Below are positions 42,490 to 53,356 of a stretch of 64,000 bases of DNA, piece by piece; position 1 is the first letter of the stretch, and every line of letters starts with the position of its first letter. The stretch comes from Mesostigma viride. Taxonomy: Eukaryota; Streptophyta; Mesostigmatophyceae; Mesostigmatales; Mesostigmataceae. The position numbers were made by a program, and so were the translations under genes. The notes under the pieces are model-generated. The model ran no database searches. It saw only the letters and a list, made by a program, of their open reading frames with translations, and was not told the DNA's origin. The stretch covers positions 1,776,437 through 1,840,436 of the forward strand of contig RPFO01000076.1 in the NCBI GenBank assembly GCA_009746045.1. Direction: 5' to 3'.

Positions 42490-43074
42490 TTAGTAGCCAT
42501 CTGGTTTCATACGCCCTGCGACCCCTCCCCTTCCCCCGGGGACGACGCGTCCACGCGATCGTCCAATTACTGCCAAGGAGTCAAGGATGCTGGACCGCTC
42601 CTGCTGCAGGATGCTGGACCGCCGGGCGCTCGTCAGTGAAATGCTATGTGCCCTATACTTGCTGTCAGGGCACCAAAAGGAATCATCGGGAAACCAAACT
42701 ACTCGCCGGCGCACGCGAATGTCCACATCCTGCGCGTCCAAAGTCGAGCCCAATGATGATGTCCGCTGCGCCCAGCGGTGCGATGGTCGCAGCCAGGTCG
42801 AACGGGGTGCCTTGCAGCACACCTTTGATATCTGCCCGACCGGGCGATTGGTGTTGGCGACCATCCGAGTGGGTCAGATGCACGGCCGTCCGGTGTGGGG
42901 GCTGGGCGTCAGGCCCAGCCGGCGCACCAGTGCCGCGTTGATGAAGGACGTGGAAGCGCCTGTGACGACCAGAAACTTGGCAGCCATCCCTGAGCAAACC
43001 TGGAATTGTACTCCACCACTAGTACAATTTGACTTTTTTTCAACTTTGTTATTTTGTACCTCCCTTAGGTTCAA
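42490..43074 (-). mobile_element. Ty3/gypsy protease fragment (fossil)
   Basis: Minus-strand fragment of a gypsy retropepsin, seen as STSFINAALVRRLGLTPSPH and later LGAADIIIGLDFG. It resembles the 1006-1665 protease. It is broken in several places and has no recognisable flanking gypsy domains. Confidence 0.75.
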
Positions 43075-43106
43075 AGCTAGGAGGTAAGTGTCTCATCATG
43101 TTTTGA

Positions 43107-43490
43107 CACCGGCACACCGGCACACCGGCACACCGGCACACCGTGCCACCATAAAACTACCATTTTATGATTTTGTATGGTGTCACAAGGTAACCTAACG
43201 TCCAATACTAATGTTATAATGTCCACAAGCACTGCCTAACGTGGGGTGCCACTGTGCCACCGTGCAACCGTGCCACGGTGCCACCATGCCACCATAAAAC
43301 TACCATTTTATGATTTTGTATGGTGTCACGAGGTAACATAACGTCCAATACTAATGTTATATTGCCCACAAGCACTGCCCAACATGGGGTGCCACTGTGC
43401 CACCGTGCCACCGTGCCACCGTGCCACCGTGCCACCGTGCCACCGTGCCACCGTGCCACCGTGCCACCGTGCCACCGTGCCACCGTGACA
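43107..43490. repeat. Decamer minisatellites and a 160-bp duplication
   Basis: GGCACACC(GG) repeats at 43110-43145 and GTGCCACC repeats at 43389-43488. A unit with ACCATAAAACTACCATTTTA and GTCCAATACTAATGTTATA occurs at 43146-43230 and 43290-43380. The same decamers recur at 58130-58435 and 62050-62815. Confidence 0.85.
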
Positions 43491-43525
43491 TGTCTTGACA
43501 CACACATCAATCCGAAAACCCATTT

Positions 43526-45488
43526 CATGTCCCACGTAGCTCCCACAAAAACCAGCATCTTCATTAAAACAATAAGTGGAAGCATACATGTGACACTATT
43601 GACATGCCCGGAGGCACGCCGTTCAAGGCCCTTCATGAAGTACGTTGCCCTAGAGGCAACCAAGACAAGGGTGGGTGGGTGGGGAGCAAAGAAAGAGGCC
43701 GACAAAACCAGCCAGAGCGGCTTTTAGTCGCAAAACCTCCCTTATCCCTAGCTAACTGACGTCATTGAACCCTTATGTTCAGTGATGCTAGTAAGACGCT
43801 AACCGTACAGACCGGGGGTAGAATATCCCGAATCTGCACGGCTAGTATTAAATAATGCGTAGGTTGTTCTTTTCAGGGGCACTGCACCTCACGCCCCGTT
43901 CCGCCCGGGTATAATCAACCCAAGCGCGGAACGCACATTTTATTTAATTCATTTTTCAACCATGCACTATACTGCATCTACTAATCACAAAAGCTCTAGC
44001 CAAACAGCTACGAGAAAACACTGCGACCTATAAGCCGCTCATCCAGCGGCCTCTTGTTCCCGCATTCACGTATAGAAGAAACTCCGTTCAAAGAACCCCG
44101 ATTCATGTCCCACGTAGCTCCCACAAAAACCAGCATCTTCATTAAAACAATAAGTGGAAGCATACATGTGACACTATTGACATGCCCGGAGGCACGCCGT
44201 TCAAGGCCCTTCATGAAGTACGTTGCCCAATCACCCCCGCCCTGGCTTTCCCTTGAAGCCGCACTCCACCTTGCTCGTGGTCACAAGTGACCGCCCTGCC
44301 GCAAAACGGGAGCCCCCCCACATCGGGAGGCGTGTGCCCGGCGGCTGTGAATGCATGGCCAGGCCCAAAAAGGCCCAGCGCATTTGCACTGCGATTGCGC
44401 ACGGCCAGCCTATCATGACCCCTCTCGGGGCCCCGAGTCGGTACCGCTATGGCCGTCTCCCCATAGACCCGGGGTGCTTCGAGAAAAAACGTGGACCTAG
44501 CCCAGGCCCCGCCAGCCCGGATGCCCGAGGCCACAGCCCCAGGCACCTGGCTGAACGAGAGTCCGTTCAGCCAAGACCGCATTCCCCCCCGAGGTTTCTA
44601 TGCGTGGGGAAAAAATTTCTAGCTTAGGCGCTTTTCCCATCGCCGTCCCCAGCCCCAACCCCCCCCCCTCGGCGGAAGGCAATTGCAAAGTTTGCTGGCC
44701 AGCAGCAATTTCCGAAGAAAAAGCCTCAGGCCGCGGACCGAGACACGGGTCGCCAGTGCCAGCCATCCGGCTCCAACCCAGGGTGCAAGCATCCCCAGGT
44801 ACGGAGCACCAGCTCGCGCACTGGGCCGACCAAGCGACAGTTGAGCACCTGTCACGGCACCCGGCCCACCAAAGACCCCAAGCTGGGGAAAAGGTGCGGA
44901 CCGGAGGTAATCATTTTCTTTTCTTTTAGTTAACCGGGCGAGGAACTACGCCTGGCCGGTTAACAACTGGAAGTCTCACCACTGGCCAAGTGGCCGGTGC
45001 AACCAGTGCTTTTGGGGTTTTGCTCCGCAGCACCCATAGCTGCGGCTGCCGCCGCAACGACAACGAGCAAAGAAAGAGGCCGACAAAACCAGCCAGAGCG
45101 GCTTTTAGTCGCAAAACCTCCCTTATCCCTAGCTAACTGATGTCATTGAACCCTTATGTTCAGTGATGCTAGTAAGACGCTAACCGTACAGACCGGGGGT
45201 AGAATATCCCGAATCTGCACGGCTAGTATTAAATAATGCGTAGGTTGTTCTTTTCAGGGGCACTGCACCTCACGCCCCGTTCCGCCCGGGTATAATCAAC
45301 CCAAGCGCGGAACGCACATTTTATTTAATTCATTTTTCAACCATGAACTATACTGCATCTACTAATCACAAAAGCTCTAGCCAAACAGCTACAAGAAAAC
45401 ACTACGACCTATAAGCCGCTCATCCAGCGGCCTCTTGTTCCCCGCCGCGTTCACGTATAGAAGAAACTCCGTTCAAAGAACCCCGATT
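43526..45488 (-). mobile_element. YR-III: miniature split-direct-repeat element (fossil)
   Basis: On the minus strand: A1 (45488-45065, 424 bp), internal 836 bp (45064-44229), B1 (44228-44104, 125 bp), A2 (44103-43684), linker (43683-43651), B2 (43650-43526). This is the same A1...B1-A2-B2 plan as YR-I and YR-II, but the inside is too short for RT or recombinase and no domain is recognisable. It looks like a nonautonomous relative mobilised by the recombinase of a full element. Repeats differ by only a few bases, so it is young. Confidence 0.8.
44229..45064 (-). other. YR-III internal region
   Basis: GC-rich, with frames on both strands but no known motif. One hairpin of 9-bp arms GTTAACCGG / CCGGTTAAC lies at 44929-44964. 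A short leader on the minus strand near 45030 has one ATG with a brief frame. I could not identify a protein. Confidence 0.4.
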
Positions 45489-45549
45489 TCTTCCCCTGGA
45501 AATTATTTGGAGAAGGAATAATTAATGGTCAGTTTGACCTCAAATTTGG

Positions 45550-46608
45550 CACCAAGGTTCCTTATCAGATATCTTATGATGCCATGTGGTCAAAAAAAAT
45601 TTTGGGAGTCGGAAGCATGGTAACATGGTGACATTTGCTACCAAAAAATACCGTATTTTCAGCACTTTCTGGCATGTATGCATATATAAAGACATCAAAT
45701 GAACTCAGTTGGGCCTGGGACTTTGCACATGTTTTAGACGCATCCCAAGCAGCATGCCCACAAAGTTTCAGGCTGGTTGGATGACAAATAGGTGACAAAT
45801 GCTAGCATAAATACCCCAAATGCAGTTTTTCATGGTTTTTCAATCAAGGGTTTTATCACACATATGCATACATAATGACACCAATAGAGCTCAGTTGGAG
45901 CTGGAACTTTGCACATGTTCTAAACACATCTCATGCAGCATGCCCACAAAGTTTCAGGCTGGTTGGATGACAAATAGGTGACAAATGCTAGCATAAATAC
46001 CCCAAATGCAGTTTTTCATGGTTTTTCAAGGGTTTTATCACACATATGCATACATAATGACACCAATAGAGCTCAGTTGGGCCTGGGACTTTGCACATGT
46101 TCTAAACACATTCCATGCAGCATGCCCACAAAGTTTCAGGCTGGTTGGATGACAAATAGGCGACAAATGCTAGCATAAATACCCCAAATGCAGTTTTTCT
46201 TGGTTTTCCACCAAGGGTTTTATCACACATATGCATACATAATGACACCAATAGAGCTCAGTTGGGCCTGGGACTTTGCACATGTTTTAAACACATCCCA
46301 AGCAGCATGCCCACAAAGTTTCAGGCTGGTTGGATGACAAATAGGTGACAAATGCTAGCATAAATACCCCAAATTCCGTTTTTCATGGTTTTTCAAGGGT
46401 TTTATCACACATATGCATACATAATGACACCAAATGAACTCATTTGGGCCTGGGACTTTGCACATGTTTTAAACACATCCCATGCAGCATGCCCACAAAG
46501 TTTCAGGCTGGTTGGATGACAAATAGGTGACAAATGCTAGCATAAATACCCCAAAATTCCGTTTTTCATGGTTTTCCAAGGGTTTTATCACACATATGCA
46601 TACATAAT
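45550..46608. repeat. 183-bp satellite array, left half
   Basis: GCATGCCCACAAAGTTTCAG recurs at 45752, 45938, 46120, 46305 and 46488, a period of 182-186 bp. The unit contains GGATGACAAATAGGTGACAA and TTATCACACATATGCATAC. The left edge is a more divergent unit from about 45550. The array is split at 46608 by the RING-LINE. Confidence 0.93.
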
Positions 46609-46610
46609 AT

Positions 46611-49217
46611 GCGGCGCTGTCGCCTGGGCTGGGCCCGGCCGACCCCCCGGCGGGCCTGGCGACCCCGGCCCCCGCCCCCGGCCCCTCGCTCCCCGACGCT
46701 CTGGCCTCCCTTCCCCCGGCCGCGGTTGGCCACCCAGCCGCCACCCCCGTCCTTGCCGCGTGGGACGGCGGCCCCAGGGCCCACTCGTTCACCTCGTGGC
46801 CGCCCTCGCACATTGTCGGCGTGGTGGGCCGAGCCACCTTTTCTTGGGCGTACTGCCCTTTATTGCTGGACGCGGTCGGGTTGCAGGCCGCCTTTCCCTC
46901 GCTCCCTCGGCCCCCGGCCTTCCTGGCCCTAGTGGCTCGCGTGCGGGCGACATTTCTTTCCGCCGCCCCCCCGGTGACGGCCTCGACTCTTTGGGGGTAT
47001 GTCTTGGAAGGATATCACGCCGGCTGCCGGCTGCCGTGGCATCTCCCGGCCGCCCGGCAGGAAGAGCTGCTTTCCCTGGACGAGCGGGTGGGTCAGGAGG
47101 TGGTCGAGTTCGTCACGGCGGTGGCTCGAGACGCTCAGGTCTCGGTGCGGGCGGCCTACCTCGCGGGCGGCGCCGACCTGGGCCTCATGTCCCCGCGGCA
47201 GCTTCGCCTCTTCTTGGACGCCCAGGCCCCGCCTCCCGGCCCGGTTGCCAGTGGGGGCTTTCTCATCACCTCCCTCAGCCTGGCGCAGGCCGCCATGCTG
47301 CGTGTGGAGTTCGGGGCCCCCATCGCGGTTCAGGGCGGCCAGGCCATCTTGGTGGACTCGGCCGGGCGCGCCCAGCCCCTAACCGCGGGGACGCCTGTTT
47401 CTGCCTTCCTCCACGACATTCTGGAGTTGGCAGGCATCCCGCACGAATGGCACCCCGCGGCTGCCCAACCGGTCGGCATCCTCTCGCGCGCCCAGATTGC
47501 TGCTCTCCCGGGTTGCTGGGAGGCCGGCTGGGACCCGCCCCCCCCTCATGTCCGGTCCCTTCTGGAGGGGGACGACCCCGAGTCGGGCTCCTGTGCCATC
47601 TGCCTTGAGCCCTTCCGGCCGGGGGATGGCTTGTGTCGCCTGCCCGCGTGCGGCCACACATTCCATCAAGCGTGCATCGCGCGCAGCTTGCTCCACTCCG
47701 CGCCGCGCTGCCCGTTGTGCCGGGCTGTTGTGCCGCCCCCTGGGACTGCGCTTCCTCTCGGCCCGCCCCCGGTCTCGCTGGGTCCCCTGCCGGGTCCCCA
47801 CCGGGCCCCGGGGCCAGCTGCCTCCCCGACCCCTCGGCCGCAGCCCCCGGCCTCGTTGCCGGGGCCTGGGGTGGTCGCGGGCGCGCTGGCGAGTCCCCCG
47901 GGGAGGGGCGCCGGCGTTCTCGATCCCCCTCCGCTGGGGGTCTCCCCGGTGGGCACTGCCTCCTCCGTGGCCCCGGCGGGCAGGCCGGGCGCTGGTCGGG
48001 TCGTGGTGCGCGCGCCTGCCGGCCCGGCTGGGGAGACGCCGCAGGCCCCACGTCCTGCCTTTGCTGGCGCCGCTCCCCGCCACTCAGCGCCCGCCGACGG
48101 CCTTCACCGGTGTGCCGTGCTGCTTCCCACGGGGTCCCCGTGTGCTGGTGTGTTCCACAACCGTAACCTCCTCTGCCAGCACCTTCGCGCTGTGCACCCC
48201 GATCTCGACGCGGCGGATCTGCAGGCCATGAGCTGTTACCGGTGCCCGGAAGCTCACTGCCAGCGGGTGTACTCCATTCACGGGCGCGCTCAGCACGCGC
48301 GCGCCTGTGTTGCTCAACGGCCCCTCAACCGGCCAGCAGTCCCGGCCCCCTCCCCCCCTCCCGCCTCGGCTCCCACCGGCTCCCAGCCCCCGCCGCCCGA
48401 CTACTCGGCCAGTTGGCGTTGGCTTGACACGGTTCCCTGGGATGCATGCGCCATCAACCCGACGTCTACCCTGACCGACCTCCCCCACCGCGCGCGTAGC
48501 CTTTTCGCGCAATGTGCAATCGTTTCTCTCCGGCGCATGCACGCCGCTCCGGACGACCCGCTGGGCTTTAAACTGCACATGGTGACCCCCCGCCTGCTCC
48601 TCACCCCTCTCGGGCGTGGTGTGCGCGGCCTCCAGGGTGCGGTTATTGCCCGTTGCCGACGCTTTCTGCAGGGGGACTGGGAGGGGCTGTTTGGCGTGCC
48701 GCCCCCGCGCACGGCCCGGCTGTCGGGGGAGGTCAACTTCGAGCGGGTGGCCGCCGATGTCATCCGCCTCGTCCGCGAGGGGCAGCTCAGCCGGGCCATG
48801 ACCCGCTTGGAAATGGCCAAGCTGGCCCCCGCCAATGCGGCTACCCTGGCGGCCTTGGAGGCTCTTCACCCTGCGGAGCCCGGCTTCCAGCTGCCCGTGC
48901 CGGACCCCCTGCCGGCCCCCCTCCGGCTGGACCGCGACTGCTTCCTGGAGGTGATGCGTGCGGTCCCGCGGGCTTCCTCCACCGGGCCGTCGGGCTGGCG
49001 CTACGAGCACTTGGAGGTCCTGGTGGGGCATGGGGGCGAGGACATTCGCTTTGACACCCTCATTGACCTGGCGGCTGGTCGCGTTCCTCCCGCTGCGCGC
49101 GAGTGGTTAGCGGGCGCTCGCCTCCTCGCTCTGCTCAAGGGTGTCTTGCCCCCCCCGAGGGCAAGGTGCGCCCAATCGCCTGCGGTGAGGTGCTCCGCAA
49201 GCTCGTGGGCAAAGTGA
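46611..49217 (+). CDS. RING-LINE copy 2: N-terminal region, RING-H2, C2H2-type fingers, RT start
   Basis: The frame is open from the element's left junction; the first ATG in frame is at 46821. About 250 unassigned residues precede a RING-H2 finger at 47592-47720: CAIC, then CRLPACGHTFHQAC, then CPLC, i.e. C-X2-C...C-X-H-X2-H-X2-C...C-X2-C. RING-H2 domains commonly act as ubiquitin E3 ligases by recruiting E2 enzymes. A Pro/Gly-rich linker follows, then two zinc-finger-like units (48111-48205 and 48237-48310), then the RT N-terminal extension. The frame leaves RT just after an 8-base C run at 49149-49156. A RING domain is not something I know from R2-type LINEs. Confidence 0.88.
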   Translation, partial: AALSPGLGPADPPAGLATPAPAPGPSLPDALASLPPAAVGHPAATPVLAAWDGGPRAHSFTSWPPSHIVGVVGRATFSWAYCPLLLDAVGLQAAFPSLPRPPAFLALVARVRATFLSAAPPVTASTLWGYVLEGYHAGCRLPWHLPAARQEELLSLDERVGQEVVEFVTAVARDAQVSVRAAYLAGGADLGLMSPRQLRLFLDAQAPPPGPVASGGFLITSLSLAQAAMLRVEFGAPIAVQGGQAILVDSAGRAQPLTAGTPVSAFLHDILELAGIPHEWHPAAAQPVGILSRAQIAALPGCWEAGWDPPPPHVRSLLEGDDPESGSCAICLEPFRPGDGLCRLPACGHTFHQACIARSLLHSAPRCPLCRAVVPPPGTALPLGPPPVSLGPLPGPHRAPGPAASPTPRPQPPASLPGPGVVAGALASPPGRGAGVLDPPPLGVSPVGTASSVAPAGRPGAGRVVVRAPAGPAGETPQAPRPAFAGAAPRHSAPADGLHRCAVLLPTGSPCAGVFHNRNLLCQHLRAVHPDLDAADLQAMSCYRCPEAHCQRVYSIHGRAQHARACVAQRPLNRPAVPAPSPPPASAPTGSQPPPPDYSASWRWLDTVPWDACAINPTSTLTDLPHRARSLFAQCAIVSLRRMHAAPDDPLGFKLHMVTPRLLLTPLGRGVRGLQGAVIARCRRFLQGDWEGLFGVPPPRTARLSGEVNFERVAADVIRLVREGQLSRAMTRLEMAKLAPANAATLAALEALHPAEPGFQLPVPDPLPAPLRLDRDCFLEVMRAVPRASSTGPSGWRYEHLEVLVGHGGEDIRFDTLIDLAAGRVPPAAREWLAGARLLALLKGVLPPPRARCAQSPAVRCSASSWAK

Positions 49218-49585
49218 TCTGCCGCCAAAAGGCACCCGAGCTCCGTGCCTTTTTCTGCCCGCCCCTCGCAGCGGGTGAGACCTCGGTGGCGGCCCAGCTG
49301 CAGCTAGCTAGGAAGTCAGGATTGAGAAAACTGAGAAACCCTGAGAAAAATTGAGAAAAACCTGAGAAGAGCCGAGAAAAACTGAGAAGTAACTGAGAAG
49401 AGCTGAGAAGTAACTGAGAAGAGCTGAGAAAAACTGAGAATCACCTGAGAAAAGGGGGTGAGAAAAATTGAGAAGAGCTGAGAAGAAATTGAGAATTTGA
49501 AAATCTGAGAAAAGTGAGACTTCACTCGGACTGAGAAAAGTGAGAAATCACAAGAACTGAGAAAAATGAAAAACCACGAGAGAGT

Positions 49586-52500
49586 GAAAAACAGATTATG
49601 ATAGCAGCAAGCACTGCCAACATAATTTCAGCAAGGCAATCAAGGCAACAGGTTTTTTTTATTAAAACATAATTTATTTACGTATGAAAGCCGTCCTTTT
49701 GTGCATGTATTTCTTGACATGGCCCTGCCATAAACTCGTCTAATTCTCTAGCTTGCTGGAAATTTTTCAAAGAAGATGGCTACAACTATGTTGCCATGGC
49801 TGTCTTTCACAAGGCCGCTTGCATAGCTTGATGCCCCAAATTGAAGATGTCGGTGCCGTTTGTATGCGCCACAAACTGAAAAGAATGCAAAACAAAAGCA
49901 GAACACAGGAATGGAAAATCAGCACCATACATAAGAAAGCATTTTATGTGCAGTCACAGAAGCCACAACTTGAAAAAATACCGGCACGACATCCACCTAG
50001 GTCTGACTACATGGTGGCGTTAAACGGCCAGACCAGCACTGTGGTGCACATCACAAGATGAACATGCATTTGAAATCCACATCTCAAAACATACCTTAAT
50101 GAGTCGCTTGACGCATTGCCGGTGTCCTGTACTTCTGCAAAAAAAAGAATCCGTTGTGCAACCAGAACATGCATGAAATAGCATAAGGCTAGGTGACTGT
50201 ACTAGATTTATAAAGCCGTCAATAACCCATTGATTCATACTGACCATTCAGCGGCGGTTCTGAAATTGTAACCATTGATCATTTAATGAATACTATACAA
50301 CACTGTTATGGCTTTATGACACATCTGTCATTGCCTTTCATCAAATACGATGACAGCTGGTTAACAAAGCTGGTCGCTTGCTAGGGCATCATGCTGGCCG
50401 CTCCCATTTCATTCTATTGGTGCTTGCAAGAATCCAAGCAACCCGCGACACAATATGCAAGAGAAAAAAAAGATATCAGATCCTTGACATAGACCTCACC
50501 ATTCTACAAGGAAGAGCTCACCAGCACCTAACCGTCCATGCAGCAAATGTGTAGAACACGATTTATGACCCAATACTCACTTTTATGGCAAAGCAGCCCA
50601 TACACATGAATCACACCATGCACCAGATGTCACACGAGCAAGCCACAACATGGTCGTCGGATCAGAAAGCAACAAACGTGAAAACGATAGCGGCCCGAAT
50701 CTGAGATTCCGCGGCACACAGAAAATAAGAAGGCTCAGAAGCTACCAGCAAGGGATCGAACATAGGACCTTAGGCATGATTTCATGCAGCAAATGTGTAG
50801 AACACGATTTATGACCCAACACTCACTCTTATGGCAAAGCAGCCCATACACATGAATCACACCATGCACCAGATGTCACACGAGCAAGCCACGACATGTC
50901 GTCGGATCAGAAAGCAATAAACGTGAAAACGATAGCGGCCCAAATCTGAGGTTCCGCGGAACACAGAAAATAAGAAAGCTCAGAAGCTACCAGCAAGGGA
51001 TCGAACATAGGACCTTAGGCATGATTTCATGCAGCGAATGTGTAGAACACGATTCATGACCCAACACTCACTCTTATGGCAGAGCAACCCATACACATGA
51101 ACAACACCATGCACCAGATGTCACACGAGCAAGCCACGACATTGTCGTCGGATCAGAAAGCAATAAACGTGAAAACGATAGCGGCCCAAATCTGAGATTC
51201 CGCGGAACACAGAAAATAAGAAAGCTCAGAAGCTACCAGCAAGGGATCGAACATAGGACCTTTGGCATGATTTCGCGGCTGTGTGAGTCTCCAGATCCGA
51301 AGGCATCTCACTTAATTAACGTTTCGAAACAGCCAAACTGCGAAAAACCTCTTACCGGAGGGAGTCGCCAATATCAAGGAGACAACCAGCGCAGGCCAGA
51401 AATCGGGAGAATCCGGACCATGGTAGCTCGAGCCTGCCGTTATCTTGTCCGCGTTTTCGAGTCGTGCAGGATTATGAATATGAATGGAGATGGAAATGTG
51501 TAGGCTTGTGCATTGAAATTATGGCTGGCTGACGTGTAGAGCGACGAGATGACCTAGACGGTGGGGCCGGAAACAGCTTGCTTGATTGTGTTTCTCGTGG
51601 GGAACGAGTCCAACGACTACTTTCTCTGGGCGGCAAACTGCGGCAAATTGAACGCAAGCCTCATCTTGAAATCTTGACCGTCGAAATGTAACGATCCGAC
51701 GACTTCTGCAGTATGCCGCAATATTTTTCTGTTGCGGAAGAGCCGTTGGGCCGGTTCCCGACGCGGGCGACCAGTGGTTTGCATTAAGTTAACTTACCTG
51801 AAGTTCTCCAACAGAAATGACCCAAGCCGCATGATGGCACTCATCGACGGCCTCAGTTCGGCCCGATTTTGGCGGCACCCAATTTGACCCCAACGGCACC
51901 TACCGACAAATACATACGTTTCATGCGCACCACGACCCCTTTGAGCTCTGCTATGGCGGTGGTGCTGTGGGGCCCGCATCAGACTGGGGGCCCTTATCTG
52001 CTATGGCGGTGCTGCCGTTGAGCCCGCATCAGACTGCAGGCCCTTTATGCAGGCGGGCCCTTAATGCATGTTACTTATTTATTCTTGTGCATACAAATAT
52101 GAAGCAATGAAGTCCTATGTTCGATTCCTTGCTGGTAGCTTCTAGGCTTTCTTACTTTCTGTGCTCCGCGGAATCTCAGATTTGGGCAGCTAGCGTTTTC
52201 ACGTTTGTTGCTTTCTGACGACAATGAAGCAATGAAGTCGTGTCCTCCGGATTTTTGCATTTGGACCGTGTGCAGTTCTTGGAAACATGCATGGCATATG
52301 GCTAATGTAATGACTGACTAGCTAGACCGTTTCAGTGGTTTTTCATTTGCGGGTATTTCCTCGTAAATGGTGGGAAAGCGATCGCAGAAATCGTTCTCAC
52401 CACTAGACACTCCCGGCCAGTGAAGCTCGAAAAACACGCCCTGATCAAGCAAGCTGTTTCCGGCCCCACTGTACAGGTCATCTTACAGTCGCTCTTTGCG

Positions 52501-53030
52501 TAAGCCAGCCATAATTTCAAGGAACAAGGCTACACATTTGCATACGCTTTTCTTGGTTATCGGTGTGCCTCTGTTTGAATGCAGGGGGGATCGCTGTGCC
52601 GACACAACGCGTTCAACGTGCTGGGCATCAAATGAGGGATCTGGGCGACCACCAGTGCGCGACTAGTGTCGCCACTTCTTTCCGGACCTGAGGGCGAGGC
52701 TGCAGCCGGAGCTGCAGACGTACTTTCAGGGCTTAGCGCAGCTGCCAGGCTGCGTTGCGTCGAGGAGCGTTTGCTCGTCATATATTGCGCAATAGCTTCG
52801 GAAAAGTATATCAGCGTGTGCGTCTTAGAAAGACGAAGTGATTGTGATATTCACAGCCGAATTGGGTGCCCAAACGTGAAAGTTATGAGCTCCGTTGTCA
52901 GCCATGGCTACCTCGTGGCTCGTGGCTTGGATGGTACATTGGCTATATTGTATGATAACCCTATATTTTTCACATTCCATCTCTACCATGCTCACCGCTT
53001 GCAATGTGATGCGTTTGTATCAAGTGTGTG
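49586..53030. other. Interior of the 4.06-kb element outside the tandem repeat
   Basis: Frames are short and no transposase, RT or host domain was recognised. One segment CTTACCTGAAGTTCTCC at about 51794 and duplicated GCTATGGCGGT at 51950 and 51999 show local repeats only. Confidence 0.4.
50537..51272. repeat. 245-bp tandem repeat, three units
   Basis: CATGCAGC(A/G)AATGTGTAGA starts units at 50537, 50783 and 51028. Units contain GATAGCGGCCCAAATCTGAG and, on the minus strand, GTTCGATCCCTTGCTGG. A related inverted copy lies at 52105-52210. Confidence 0.9.
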
Positions 53031-53356
53031 AATCTCCGCGTTCTCAGTCCTTGTGGTTTTCTCTGCTTTCTCAGTTCTTGCGGTTTTCTCAGTTGTGGCC
53101 TTGGACTTGTTTGAGAAAATTGAGAATGATTCTCAATTCTTCTCAGCACTTCTCAGGCCATTTCTCAGGTTTCGTGAAAATTTTCTCAAAAACTGAGACC
53201 AATCTGAGAATTTTCTCAGTTCTTCTCAATCGTCCTGAGAAAAACTGAGATTTTTCTCAGTTCTTCTCAATTTGCTGAGAAAATTCTCAGAAAAACGCCC
53301 AAATTGAGAAAAACTGAGAAAAAAGTGAGAAATTTCTCAACCCCCTCTTCCTAGTC

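Noticed and set aside
50000-52260. tRNA genes suggested by GTTCGATCC words
   Set aside because: No cloverleaf with A box, acceptor stem and anticodon arm could be built.
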